Shown here one piece after another: positions 12,753 through 23,730 of a stretch of DNA of 64,000 bases (its first letter is position 1; each line of letters starts with the position of its first letter). Under the pieces are notes generated by a model that saw only the letters and a list, made by a program, of their open reading frames with translations, was not told the origin of the DNA and did no database searches. The translations under genes and the position numbers were made by a program. Source of the stretch: Chrysoperla carnea (taxonomy: Eukaryota > Arthropoda > Insecta > Neuroptera > Chrysopidae). The stretch covers positions 59,527,501-59,591,500 of the forward strand of contig NC_058341.1 of the NCBI RefSeq assembly GCF_905475395.1, read 5' to 3'.

Positions 12753-15515
12753 ATGTCAATCCCAAAAAATGAGTAAGTAACAGTCATTTATTTGAGTATT
12801 TATAAATTAATCAAAGCTCTCTACATAATTTACTACCTTTCTAGTATTAAAATAACTGTAGGAGCAACTGTTTGTGAAGAATCGAAATTACGAGGTGATA
12901 TTACAATTGGTGCGGGATGTATAATACATCCAAAAGCAACAATTCTTGCTGAAGCCGGTCCTATTGTAATTGGTGATGGATGTTTAATTGAAGAATTAGC
13001 AGTAATTATTCACAAGTAAATCAGGAATAACATAATTATACAATACAAATACTAAAAGAAAATTTTTTTTAGATTACCAATCGATGCACCAAAATTGAAC
13101 GATGGAGAATCACCACCCATTTTACATATTGGGCCAAACAATGTGTTTGAAGTTGGTTGTGTGTGTGAATTATCTGAAAGTATTGGACAAAATAATGTTA
13201 TAGAATGTAAGGCTTATGTAGGACCAAAGGTAAAAATTACCAATGGATGCATAATTGGGGCGGCTTGTCGAATCACTCGACCACAAACTATTAAGGAGAA
13301 CATCATTATTTATGGCGAAGAATGTTTACAACGTGAAGGTCTCGATAAACCTACTGTAAGTATAATTTTCTGTAAGGTGATCCATGTATTATGTTTTGAA
13401 AAAAGACTATGTTTTACTTAAATTACCGATGTCGTTATTTCTACAAAAAATATGGCATATTTTTATCACTTTTGAAGCTTTTATATGAAAAATATCCCAT
13501 GTATTTTTTAGCCGTATAAGTATCCACGAACTATCTATTTCATATTCGTTATATCGAAATGTACCAATTTTAATCCGTTTTATTTAGGAAACACTTATTA
13601 TTTTTTAATTTCCGAACCAAAAAAAGAGGGATGTTATAAGTTTGGCCGCTATATATGTGTGTCTGTCTGTAACTCCTAAATGGATGAACCGATTTTGATT
13701 TTGGTGTTGTTTGAAACGTAATTTCACGGAGAATGTTCTTAGGTATGTTTTAAATGCGAGTTTAGGGTTCCATACCCGAAACATATGTCGGGAGTTTTTT
13801 AAATTTTGTAAATTTCTCTTGTTTTCCAAATTATATCAAAATTGGAACTATTCGTTCCAACACGGGATCGTTTGGAACCGACAAACCTTACTGTTCGTGA
13901 AGGGCTACACAGAGTGAATCTTAGTGTATATCTGAAGGTCGCCGGGAAACACTCGTGGCCATTTCTCCTAACATTGTTCCGATATAAATCATAAAATTAT
14001 ATTATTAATTCTATGGGTTTTCTAATTCTTATGATATAATTTTCTTTTTACAATGAGTTTCATTCAAATTTATGCATCAATTGTCATTTAACTAACTTAA
14101 ATTGCATCTCATTCAGCGTCATTCAGCTGAAATTGCAGGAATGCTGAGTATGGCTTAGGCATGTTGCTTATCTGTCATGTGTCTAGGATATATTACCTCT
14201 CAGTCATATGGCTAACATAGCCTGAACCTAAGCCTTGCAATTGGCGTATCTTTCATCTCAGCCATATGGCTAGGAAGCATTGACTTGTTTTTTATAATTT
14301 GCATTTTAACCCTATAGTTTTTTTTTATATTTGCATTTTACTCATTTGACTGGATTAATTTTTTTGTCAGCTTTATGGCTAGGATTAATTGTTTCTCAGT
14401 GATACGGCTAAGGTAGATTTCATCTCTATGGGTACACTTGTAATCCGATTGATTATGCCTCCATATGCCATATGCATACAAATAAAATTAAAAAGGTTAA
14501 ATAATATAATAAAGAAAACAGCACATGAAAGTATTGTGATGTTTAATATTTATACCAACAAAACTTCATTTATCAAAATAGTAAAAACGTATCATTGTAA
14601 ACTAATAAATACACGGTAACCTATTTTAGATGATGGACCCAAATATATTCTAAAATACTTAAACTAGAAAAAAGTTTGGTGCAAAAAAATTATTCAGATT
14701 GAAGTGAGACGTCACATTCTGTCATCGGATTTGATCTGAGTCTTCTGGTTTAGATCCTAAACAGTAAGAGAAAGAATAACACTTTAAATTAGAAAGTTGA
14801 ATCTCATAAAAAAATCTAACATTTTTTAGAAAATCGTTAACTTTCAGGCGAAATGAGACTAAAAATTATGATATTATTGCATTTAATCAAAAGCAAATAC
14901 GATAGCTTTAGAAAAAATGTTTTAGACAAAAAGTTAGCAAGAACAATAAAAGTGATTCGTCCATGTTAATAACTTTTCAAGATAAGTTTCCAAGATCGTT
15001 TGAAGATGATGGTAAAATGACTTTGAAACTAGAATTGCAGGTCGAAGTCATGGATACAGGCGACTGCCCTCTGTTTCCCTTGACAACTTTTGGCTGAAGT
15101 ATTTTTCTGCAGCGAGCGTGTCTTCTTTAGATTAAATGCAATAATGACATATTTTTAAGTCGCATTTCCTCCGAAAGCTAACGATTTTCGAAAAATGTTT
15201 TAAATAAAAAATGTTAGTTGATTATTAAAGCAACTCGGAGAACCAGATCTGATGTCAGAACATGATGTTCCCCTTCAATCTGATTAAACTTTGTACGAAA
15301 TATTTTTTTGTAGGTTAAGATATTTGGGCCCATCAGTTAAAATGGGTTACCCTATATAATGAAAATCCGAGGAATTTTTGGACTCCTGAATATGTATTTT
15401 AAAATTAATTTTAATTGTGTACTTATTTCAGCCACAAACATTGCAAATTGACTTTTTATCAAGAGTTTTACCAAGTTATCATCATTTGAAGAGGCCTAAC
15501 AGAAAAGTGAACTAA
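12753..15515 (+). CDS. DCTN6: Dynactin subunit 6 (p27), four exons
   Basis: Exons are 12753-12772, 12845-13015, 13073-13355 and 15432-15515. All introns start GT and end AG, and the joined coding length is 558 nt (185 residues plus stop), close to the roughly 190 residues of animal DCTN6. The product is a pointed-end-complex subunit of dynactin, the dynein cofactor. It folds as a left-handed beta-helix built from hexapeptide repeats. Visible matches to the family are [64 protein letters not shown] and the C-terminal PQTLQIDFL...LPSYHHLKR. The start gives MSIPKND with exon 1 split inside the Asp codon. Intron 3 (2076 bp) holds repeats; introns 1 and 2 are 72 and 57 bp. No frame defects are visible. 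This is the only ordinary host protein gene I recognise here. Confidence 0.92.
13610..13850 (+). repeat. Dispersed repeat in DCTN6 intron 3
   Basis: Opposite-orientation relative of 1590-1860 and 5825-6020. Shared text includes GGATGAACCGATTTTGAT, GAGAATGTTCTTAG and GCGAGTTTAGGGTTCCATAC. Confidence 0.55.
14100..14420. repeat. Degenerate CATATGGCT satellite relic in DCTN6 intron 3
   Basis: Contains CTCAGTCATATGGCTAACAT, CTCAGCCATATGGCTAGGA and GTCAGCTTTATGGCTAGGAT at irregular spacing. It is related to the arrays at 9900-10700 and 19848-23285 but is not a clean tandem. Confidence 0.55.
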
Positions 15516-15599
15516 AAAAAGTGTATCTTTAAAATAATTTATGTATCGTTATTTCAATAATGCTACTTATTAATTTTATATCAGATAATAATTTAAACA

Positions 15600-15605
15600 A
15601 ATAAA
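15600..15605 (+). terminator. Poly(A) signal of DCTN6
   Basis: AATAAA lies 85 bp after the DCTN6 stop codon, the likely 3' processing signal. Confidence 0.5.
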
Positions 15606-16168
15606 CGTATTTATATGTAAAATATTTAAAATTAAGATTTTTTATTGACTTCAAATTGAGATATAATTATTCCAAAAATCAAAAATAACTGAATTCCGAC
15701 AATATAGTAATAAAGAGCAATAAATTCTAAAGTAGAAAATTCCTTAGAAATTTTTACTAATTGATAATAAGAGTTAATTTTGAGAATTTTCTACTTTGTT
15801 TTATAATAAACTGTTTATTATGCCGGTTTTTCATTGAACGGACAAACAAATACAAAACTCAAACTCAAATAATAACTTCAGTTTTCGAAAACTTTTTGAA
15901 GACTGGTGTATTTTGCGACAGTTGAAAAATCCATATTTAATTATTATTATTATTATTATCTAACTGTCACGAAACACGCCAGTCTTCAAAAAGTCTGCGA
16001 AAATTTAAGTAATTGTTTAACTGTTAATAGTTTGAGACATATTTGGGTTTGTGCTTTGAGCTAGTGCGTATTTCGTCAGTCGGAACTTTAAGGTCGTCTT
16101 TCAAGTGACAGAAATACAATATTATATTCCTTTTGATTCAGTCAATATAGACGAAAAAAAGGCCGGAC
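15606..16168. other. Intergenic with small hairpin
   Basis: No gene. An inverted pair lies at about 15889-15910 and 15970-15991 (TTTTTGAAGACTGGTGT with ACGCCAGTCTTCAAAAA) around a TTA trinucleotide run at 15938-15960. Confidence 0.45.
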
Positions 16169-17002
16169 CTGGAAAAAATTACAATACTGACTCTGAGGTT
16201 ATAGATCGTTAGGGGGGCATGTAAATAACTTTAAAAAAAATTAAGAGAATTTTTCGTTCCGCTGTTTTTGAGAAAATCCAAAAAAATGGGAAAAAAAAAT
16301 TTGGAATGCGTTTTTCTCGGAATCTATTTGTTTAAGGGAAAAGTTTTTCAAATAAAAAATGTAGAAGACATAGTCAGCTACATTTTATGTCATTGGAGCA
16401 ACGTCATACGAGTTAAATTACAAAAAGCAGGTGGCGTTAAAGTATCAAAAAAGGGTTTTTTCACGATTTTCATTAAGAAAAAATGATGTTTTTGTAAAAG
16501 TGTAAATGAGAAAGTTGTTTGACTCAAAATTAGCTTCAACTTTTATTTAAACAATTTTTTTGTAAAACTTACCGTAAGGTAACTTAACTTACTTACGGTA
16601 AGTTTTTCATAAAAATTGTTTAAATAAAAGTTGAAGCTAATTTTGAGTCAAACAACTTTCTCATTTACACTTTTACAAAAACATCATTTTTTCTTAATGA
16701 AAATCGTGAAAAAACCCTTTTTTGATACTTTAACGCCACCTACTTTTTGTAATTTAACTCGTATGACGTTGCTCCAATGACATAAAATGTAGCTGACAGT
16801 GTCTTCTACATTTTTTATTTGAAAAACTTTTCCCTTAAATCAATAGATTCCGAGAAAAACGCATTCCAAATTTTTTTTTCCCATTTTTTTGGATTTTTTC
16901 AAAAACAGCGGAACGAAAAATTCTCTTAATTTTTTTTTTAAGTTATTTACATGCCCCCCTAACGATCTATAACCTCAGAGTCAGTATTGTAATTTTTTCC
17001 AG
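16169..17002. repeat. Near-perfect 834-bp palindrome (foldback element)
   Basis: The left arm 16169-16578 and right arm 16592-17002 are almost exact reverse complements around a 13-nt centre. Ends are CTGGAAAAAATTACAATACT and its reverse complement. Only a few differences are seen between arms, for example ACATAGTCAGC against GCTGACAGTGT. The 72-codon ORF at 16268-16486 lies in the left arm and has no recognised domain. No target duplication is evident. Confidence 0.9.
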
Positions 17003-17583
17003 TCAAAATGCCAGATTTACTGTACCATTTGAAGAATTCAACATACGCTCAATTAATGTTGGAAATTATTGAAAACTTATTATTGAAACTATTGAAATAT
17101 TAAATTTTAACACCATTTAATTTATTAAAACTTAATTTATCAAAATATTAAAAACGTAACATGTGTCGTTTCATTCAATGAAAAAATTAGCTGAATCTTC
17201 CTTGGCGCTGACATCTTAGCGTTAAAATTCCATATCTTAAATATCGAATAAAAATATGAAATTATTGAAAGAAAATGATATAAATACGTAATTCAAGAAT
17301 ATTTTATGCCAGTTAAACCCTCAACAATACGCGTAAATTTTGTATGATACACAGACAATTTTTATCATTCAAAAAATTTTTAAATATTGGAAATTTTTTT
17401 ACACAAATATGTTAAAATTAGTCTAAAAATGTTTTAAATTTCTTTGAGTTTGATTTTTAGAAACCCATATAAGCTGCAATAAAGGCTTAAAAACCCTGTA
17501 GAGAGTTTTATTGATATTTCTTGGTTAAAATAAAACTTTCTATCAATAAGAATAATAAGTATAAAAGTCAAATTCTAAAAAAT
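17003..17583. other. AT-rich intergenic sequence
   Basis: No gene or structured repeat seen. Confidence 0.35.
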
Positions 17584-17716
17584 CAGTAGAGTACCAAAAA
17601 TCCGTTGAGAGAACTGTTCGTTTCAGAGATTAACGAAAATAAGCTAATAGTCAATTCCTAATTTGCTTGGACTAATATATGATGATTATTGAGTCCCGAT
17701 TATCAAGACTCTACTG
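17584..17716. mobile_element. Short CAGTAGAGT...ACTCTACTG repeat
   Basis: Starts CAGTAGAGTACC and ends GACTCTACTG, reminiscent of the pogo/Tigger-like MITE ends at 11988-12309. The left flank is AT rather than TA, so it is probably a degraded or partial copy. Confidence 0.4.
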
Positions 17717-17844
17717 TAATATGAACTGTAAATCACGAATATCGAATGTACCTCTACATTCCATAATCAAGAATATGCAGTGCAGTACACTCTATACTAC
17801 TCTAATAACAGACATCCGTAAGGTATAAATATGTTAAAAGCTCG

Positions 17845-18810
17845 GAATCCAGAGATAGTCAATGAATCTTTATAAACACTGTTCGACTGCATTCTCTAAA
17901 GCTTACTTAAAGAAGTTTAAAATAAAAATTTGTGCGATCTTGCCCAGGAGTTTTTCGTACCTTTCTTTTTATGTTATCAACATAAAAACTTGTGAATTCA
18001 CCACGGGTACTAAAATTAATGCTTGCCGCTTTTCAATTATTTTATTTAGGTTCTGGTAACATGCTCTAAAAGTTTAGCAGTTACGGATATCTATTTTTTT
18101 AAATATTGCAATTTAAATGCAAAAACATTTTTCGAAAAATACAAAAAATGTCTTTATCGTTAAGTAACTCGAAAAAAATTACTTTACAGAATAAAGTTTA
18201 GGAGGTTAAATATTTTGCTAAAAAGAAGCTAAATTCTTTCCCTCAAAATTTTTCTGTGTAACTTTATTATTTAACGAAAAAGACATTTATTTTTTTGGAA
18301 TTTTGCTAGAACTTTTTGAACATGTTGCCAGTACCTAAATAAAGTAAATTGAAAAGGGGCAAGCTTTAATTTTAGTTCCCGTTGTAAATTCATCAGTTTT
18401 TGTACATACATAAAAAAAAGGTAAGTAAAACTTTGTTTTCATTACAACTACGTCAATTTTCATGCAAACCATTTTCATGGTTTTTTATAGCACTTTAAAA
18501 AGTTACCATGTACTTTCTTCAAAAAACTTCAAATTTTTCAGTTATTTCACCTTAAATATTCCGAAATTCAATCGCCACTAACTCGAATTTATTGACTTTT
18601 CGAAATATACTTAAACGACTTTTTTTGCTTAGAATTCATCCTTCTATCGATTCCTGTTGTCATTTTAACATAAACTTTTACACCCTCAAGTAGGGTGGCC
18701 CCTACCCCCTGCGAAAGATCGCACAAATTTTTTTTTTTAACTTCTTTAATAAGCTTTAGAGAATGCAGCCGAACAGTTTTTATAAAGATTCATTGACCAT
18801 CCCTGGATTC
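17845..18810. repeat. Imperfect ~966-bp foldback element
   Basis: The outer arms match in inverted orientation, for example GAATCTTTATAAACACTGTTC with GAACAGTTTTTATAAAGATTC-like text, and GCATTCTCTAAAGCTTA with TAAGCTTTAGAGAATGC. An inner pair also matches (TTAGGTTCTGGTAACATG with CATGTTGCCAGTACCTAA). The whole element is therefore a diverged long hairpin. The 65-codon ORF inside is not a recognised protein. Confidence 0.75.
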
Positions 18811-19004
18811 AGAGATATAAATCTAACGGCTATCCACAATAATTAGAAAAGTTGTTTTGGTTTTTGAAAGTATTACTTATTATTATTTTTTTTTTGAAAA
18901 TTTTTTTACAAAATTACCAGTTGAAGCTACCTGAAAATGTTCAACTGCCTATCTTTTATATTTTTGGAAAAAAATGGGCACTAAAGATTTGTCCTAATTT
19001 GCGC

Positions 19005-19260
19005 CTCGCAGGTAAACAATGATGTTTCAAAGTTGTTTATTTTTCTATAAGAAACATTTTTTACATTTAAACTTTAGATCTATCTCTAACGGTTTACAAG
19101 ATGACCCAAATGACCTATTTTGCTCATTTACGAACTCAAACTCACATTTTACGTCCTGAGCACGGTATAAGAATTGTCAACATGATATCTCTTTTCGTTT
19201 CTGAGTTATCGTGTTAACAGACAGATCGACATCAATGATGAAATGGAAAAACTTCAAACC
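19005..19260 (+). repeat. Dispersed ~480-bp repeat, partial copy
   Basis: Matches the central part of 151-640 and 61544-62020 (AAACAATGATGTTTC, TTACGAACTCAAACTCAC, TACGTCCTGAGCACGG-like blocks). Confidence 0.6.
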
Positions 19261-19393
19261 AAATTCGATATGAGCATGAAATGTTTAGACAAATTTTTTG
19301 AAATAAAAGATGATCATACCGTTTGTTAGTTCTAGAAAATGCGATTGAAAAACTACACAACGTACATGAGTTTAAAAAAATTAATTTTTAAAA

Positions 19394-19823
19394 ATGAGTA
19401 AAAAACAGACAGTTGAAGAATTATATAAACCTGCTCGTAAAAACTTTAAAAAAAAAGGAAAGGTATTGACGATATCTGGAAAGCAGACTTATGTGATGAA
19501 TGCATATGTGAAAGAAAATCGAAGGAACAAGTATCTGTTAACTGTTATTGATACGATTTCAAAATATGCATGAGATATACCACTTAAAAGTGGTATAGCT
19601 TATACTTCAAAAATTATTCAAGAAGGTAGACAATATAAAAATTTGCAGGTAATGGAAAATAATTTTTTAACAACAAGTTCAGCTCCTTGATGAAAAAGTA
19701 TATTATAAATCATATAGCTCAATGAAAACATCTCTTGTTGAGCGACTAAATCGCACACCTAAAGAAAAAATGTGGAAAAATTTCAGTTTGACTGGTTCAT
19801 ATAATTGGATAAAGTCATTATAA
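19394..19823 (+). pseudogene. Integrase (rve) relic of Polinton/Maverick type
   Basis: Conceptual translation across frames shows the parts of a retroviral-type integrase core. The first part is ELYKPARKNF. GIDDIWKADL follows in a shifted frame and would hold the first catalytic Asp. KENRRNKYLLTVIDTISKYA is then ended by a TGA where a Trp is usual. SLVERLNRTPKEKMW would hold the catalytic Glu. The region around the second catalytic Asp is not recognisable. This wording is characteristic of integrases carried by Polinton/Maverick elements and their domesticated relatives. At least two frame changes and several stops make it inactive. It lies immediately before the satellite array, and no other Polinton gene is seen nearby. 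Assignment to Polinton rather than another integrase group rests on memory of the family. Confidence 0.6.
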
Positions 19824-19847
19824 TAAATGTTGTTTGATTATAATAAT

Positions 19848-22800
19848 AGCTATCTGCCTGAGATGGATTTCATCACAGCCAAGTGACCGAGAAGATATGC
19901 ATTCTTATCTTAGTCTAACTGATCCTAGCCGTAGGGCTGAGATACATTTCATCTCAGCCATACGACCGAGATGATATGCATCTTTATCTTTGTCTAACTC
20001 ATCCTAGCCATAGGGCTGAGATAAATTTCATATCAGCCATATGGCCGAGATGATATGCTTCTTTAACTTTGTCTAACTCATCCTAGCCATAGGGCTGAGA
20101 TACATTTCATCTCAGCCGTACGGCCGAGATGATATGTATCTTTATCTTTGTCTAACTCATCCTAGCCATAGGGCTGAGATACGTTTCATCTCAGCCATAC
20201 GACCGAGATGATATGCTTCCTTATATTTGTCTAACTCATCCTAGCCATAGGGCTGAGATACATTTCATCTCAGCCGTACGGCCGAAATGATATGCATCTT
20301 TATCTTTGTCTAACTCATCCTAGCCATAGGGCTGAGATACATTTCATCTCAGCCATATGGCCGAGATGATATGCTTATTTATCTTTGTCTAACTGATCCT
20401 AGCCATAGGGCTGAGATACATTTCATCTCAGCCATACGACAGAGATGATATGCTTCCTTATCTTTGTCTTACTCATCCTAGCCATAGGGCTGAGATACAT
20501 TTCATCTCAGCCGTACGGCCAAGATGATATGCTTCTTTAACTTAGGCTAAATCATGCTAGCCATAGGGCTGAGATACATTTCATCTCAGCCATATGGCCG
20601 AGATGATATGCTTCTTTAACTTTGTCTAACTCATCCTAGCCATAGAGCTGAGATACATTTCATCTCAGCCGTACGGCCGAGATGATATGCTCCCTTATCT
20701 TTGTCTAACTCATCCTAGCCATAGGGCTGAGATACATTTCATCTCAGCCGTACAACCGAGATGATATGTATCTTTATCTTTGTCTAACTCATTCTAGCCA
20801 TAGGGCTGAGATACATTTCATCTCAGCCATATGGCCGAGATGATATGCTTATTTATCTTTGTCTAACTCATCCTAGCCATAGGGCTGAGATACATTTCAT
20901 CTCAGCCGTACGGCCGAGATGATATGCTTCTTTAACTTAGGCTAAATCATGCTAGCCATAGGGCTGAGATACATTTCATCTCAGCCATATGGCCGAGATG
21001 ATATGCTTCTTTAACTTTGTCTAACTCATTATAGCCATAGAGATGAGATACATTTCATCTCAGCCGTACGGCCGAGATGATATGCTTCCTTATCTTTGTC
21101 TAACTCATCCTAGCCATAGGGCTGAGATACATTTCATCTCAGCCGTACGGCCGAGATGATATGCTTCTTTAACTTTGTCTAAATCATGCTAGTCATAGGG
21201 CTGAGATACATTTCATCTCAGCCATATGGCCGAGATGATATGCTTATTTATCTTTGTCTAACTGATCCTAGCCATAGGGCTGAGATACATTTCATCTCAG
21301 CCATACGACAGAGATGATATGCTTCCTTATCTTTGTCTTACTCATCCTAGCCATCATTCTGAGATACATTTCATCTCAGCCATACGACCGAGATGATATG
21401 CTTCCTTATATTTGTCTAACTCATCCTAGCCATAGGGCTGAGATACATTTCATCTCAGCCGTACGGCCGAGATGATATGCTTCTTTAACTTAGGCTAAAT
21501 CATGCTAGCCATAGGGCTGAGATACATTTCATCTCAGCCATATGGCCGAGATGATATGCTTCTTTAACTTTGTCTAACTCATCCTAGCCATAGAGCTGAG
21601 TTACATTTCATCTCAGCCGTACGGCCGAGGTGATATGCTCCCTTATCTTTGTCTAACTCATCCTAGCCATAGGGCTGAGATACATTTCATCTCAGCCGTA
21701 CAGCCGAGATGATATATATCTTTATCTTTGTCTAACACATTCTAGCCATAGGGCTGAGATAGATTTCATCTCAGCCATATGGCCGAGATGATATGCTTAT
21801 TTATCTTTGTCTAACTCATCCTAGCCATAGGGCTGAGATACATTTCATCTCAGCTGTACGGCCGAGATGATATGCTTCTTTAACTTAGGCTAAATCATGC
21901 TAGCCATAGGGCTGAGATACATTTCATCTCAGCCATATGGCCGAGATGATATGCTTCTTTAACTTTGTCTAACTCATCCTAGCCATAGAGCTGAGATACA
22001 TTTCATCTCAGCCGTACGGCCGAGATTATATGCTTCCTCATCTTTGTCTAACTCATCCTAGCCATAGGGCTGAGATACATTTCATCTCAGCCGTACGGCC
22101 GAGATGATATGCATCTTTATCTTTGTCTAACTCATCCTAGCCATAGGGCTGAGATACATTTCATCTCAGCCATATGGCCGAGATGATATGCTTATTTATC
22201 TTTGTCTAACTGATCCTAGCCATAGGGCTGAGATACATTTCATCTCAGCCATACGACAGAGATGATATGCTTCCTTATCTTTGTCTTACTCATCCTAGTC
22301 ATCATTCTGAGATACATTTCATCTCAGCCATACGACCGAGATGATATGCTTCCTTATCTTTGTCTAACTCATCCTAGCCATAGGGCTGAGATACATTTCA
22401 TCTCAGCCGTACGGCCGAGATGATATGCTTCTTTAACTTATGCTAAATCATGCTAGCCATAGGGCTGAGATAAATTTCATATCAGCCATATGGCCGAGAT
22501 AATATGCTTCTTTAACTTTGTCTAACTCATCCTAGCCATAGGGCTGAGATACATTTCATCTCAGCCGTACGGCCGAGATGATATGTATCTTTATCTTTGT
22601 CTAACTCATCCTAGCCATAGGGCTGAGATACGTTTCATCTCAGCCATACGACCGAGATAATATGCTTCCTTATCTTTGTCTTACTCATCCTAGCCATCAT
22701 TCTGAGATACATTTCATCTCAGCCGTACGGCCGAGATGATATGCATCTTTATCTTTGTCTAACTCATTCTAGCCATAGGGCTGAGATACATTTCATCTCA

Positions 22801-23285
22801 GCCATATGGCCGAGATGATATGTTTATTTATCTTTGTCTAACTGATCCTAGCCATAGGGCTGAGATACATTTCATCTCAGCCATACGACAGAAATGATAT
22901 GCTTCCTTATCTTTGTCTTACTCATCCTAGCCATCATTCTGAGATACATTTCATCTCAGCCGTACGGCCGAGATGATATGCATCTTTATCTTTGTCTAAC
23001 TCATCCTAGCCATAGGGCTGAGATACATTTCATCTCAGCCGTACGGCCGAGATAATATGCTTCTTTAACTTTGTCTAAATCATGCTAGTCATAGGGCTGA
23101 GATACATTTCATCTCAGCCATATGGCCGAGATGATATGCTTCTTTATCTTGGTCTAACTGATCCTAGCCATAGGGCAGACATACATTTCATCTCAGCCAT
23201 ACGACCCAGATGATATGCTTCCTTATCTTTGTCTAACTCATCCTAGCCATAGGGCTGGGATACATTTCACCTCAACCTCATCTTT
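19848..23285. repeat. 79-bp satellite, ~43 monomers, with higher-order structure
   Basis: Each monomer contains CTAGCCATAGGGCTGAGATA, CATTTCATCTCAGCC, a central palindrome (GCCGTACGGC, GCCATATGGC, or the broken CATACGAC), CGAGATGATATGC and a TTTGTCTAACTCATC-type linker. Measured monomer spacing is 79 bp. Marker variants recur at 948-bp intervals, giving a 12-monomer higher-order repeat. The array ends are degenerate. Confidence 0.95.
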
Positions 23286-23730
23286 GTTTTAGAGACGGTC
23301 CAATGTAGTGACGGTCCAATCCAGCTATAGAGACGGTCAATCGACTTCAAATTTCTATGGTGAATGTTTTATTATATTCTTAATAGGTATACACAAATTT
23401 AGAATTATTAGTCGATATGCCCATACCGAGACAACAACCTTAAGTTTATGCCTAAATATTTGCGAGCACTTCATTTGTAAGCACATCAAAATACAACATT
23501 CGTCTCATCGCTATTTAAAATATTGGTATTTTCCAGTTGTAAAAAAATTATTTCAAAATCGTTTCTTTCCGAAGTTATTCGGTCAATATTATTTATTTGT
23601 TAAAAAATTAGTTTAAATAATATCCTACCGTGTTACCCACCGGCAACCTAAACTTTTTGGTTCAAGAGCATTTTTGAAACGGAATCCTGCAAAAATTTTC
23701 CATGCAAAAATTATTAATGCTCGGATTTTA
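23286..23730. other. Intergenic sequence after the satellite
   Basis: GACGGTC recurs three times at 23293-23340. The 102-codon ORF at 23308-23616 resembles no family I know and is probably chance. Confidence 0.35.

Noticed and set aside
19848-23285. Regularly spaced palindromic repeats resembling a CRISPR array
   Set aside because: The whole 79-bp unit repeats, including the stretches between palindromes, so there are no unique spacers. The context is eukaryotic satellite DNA.
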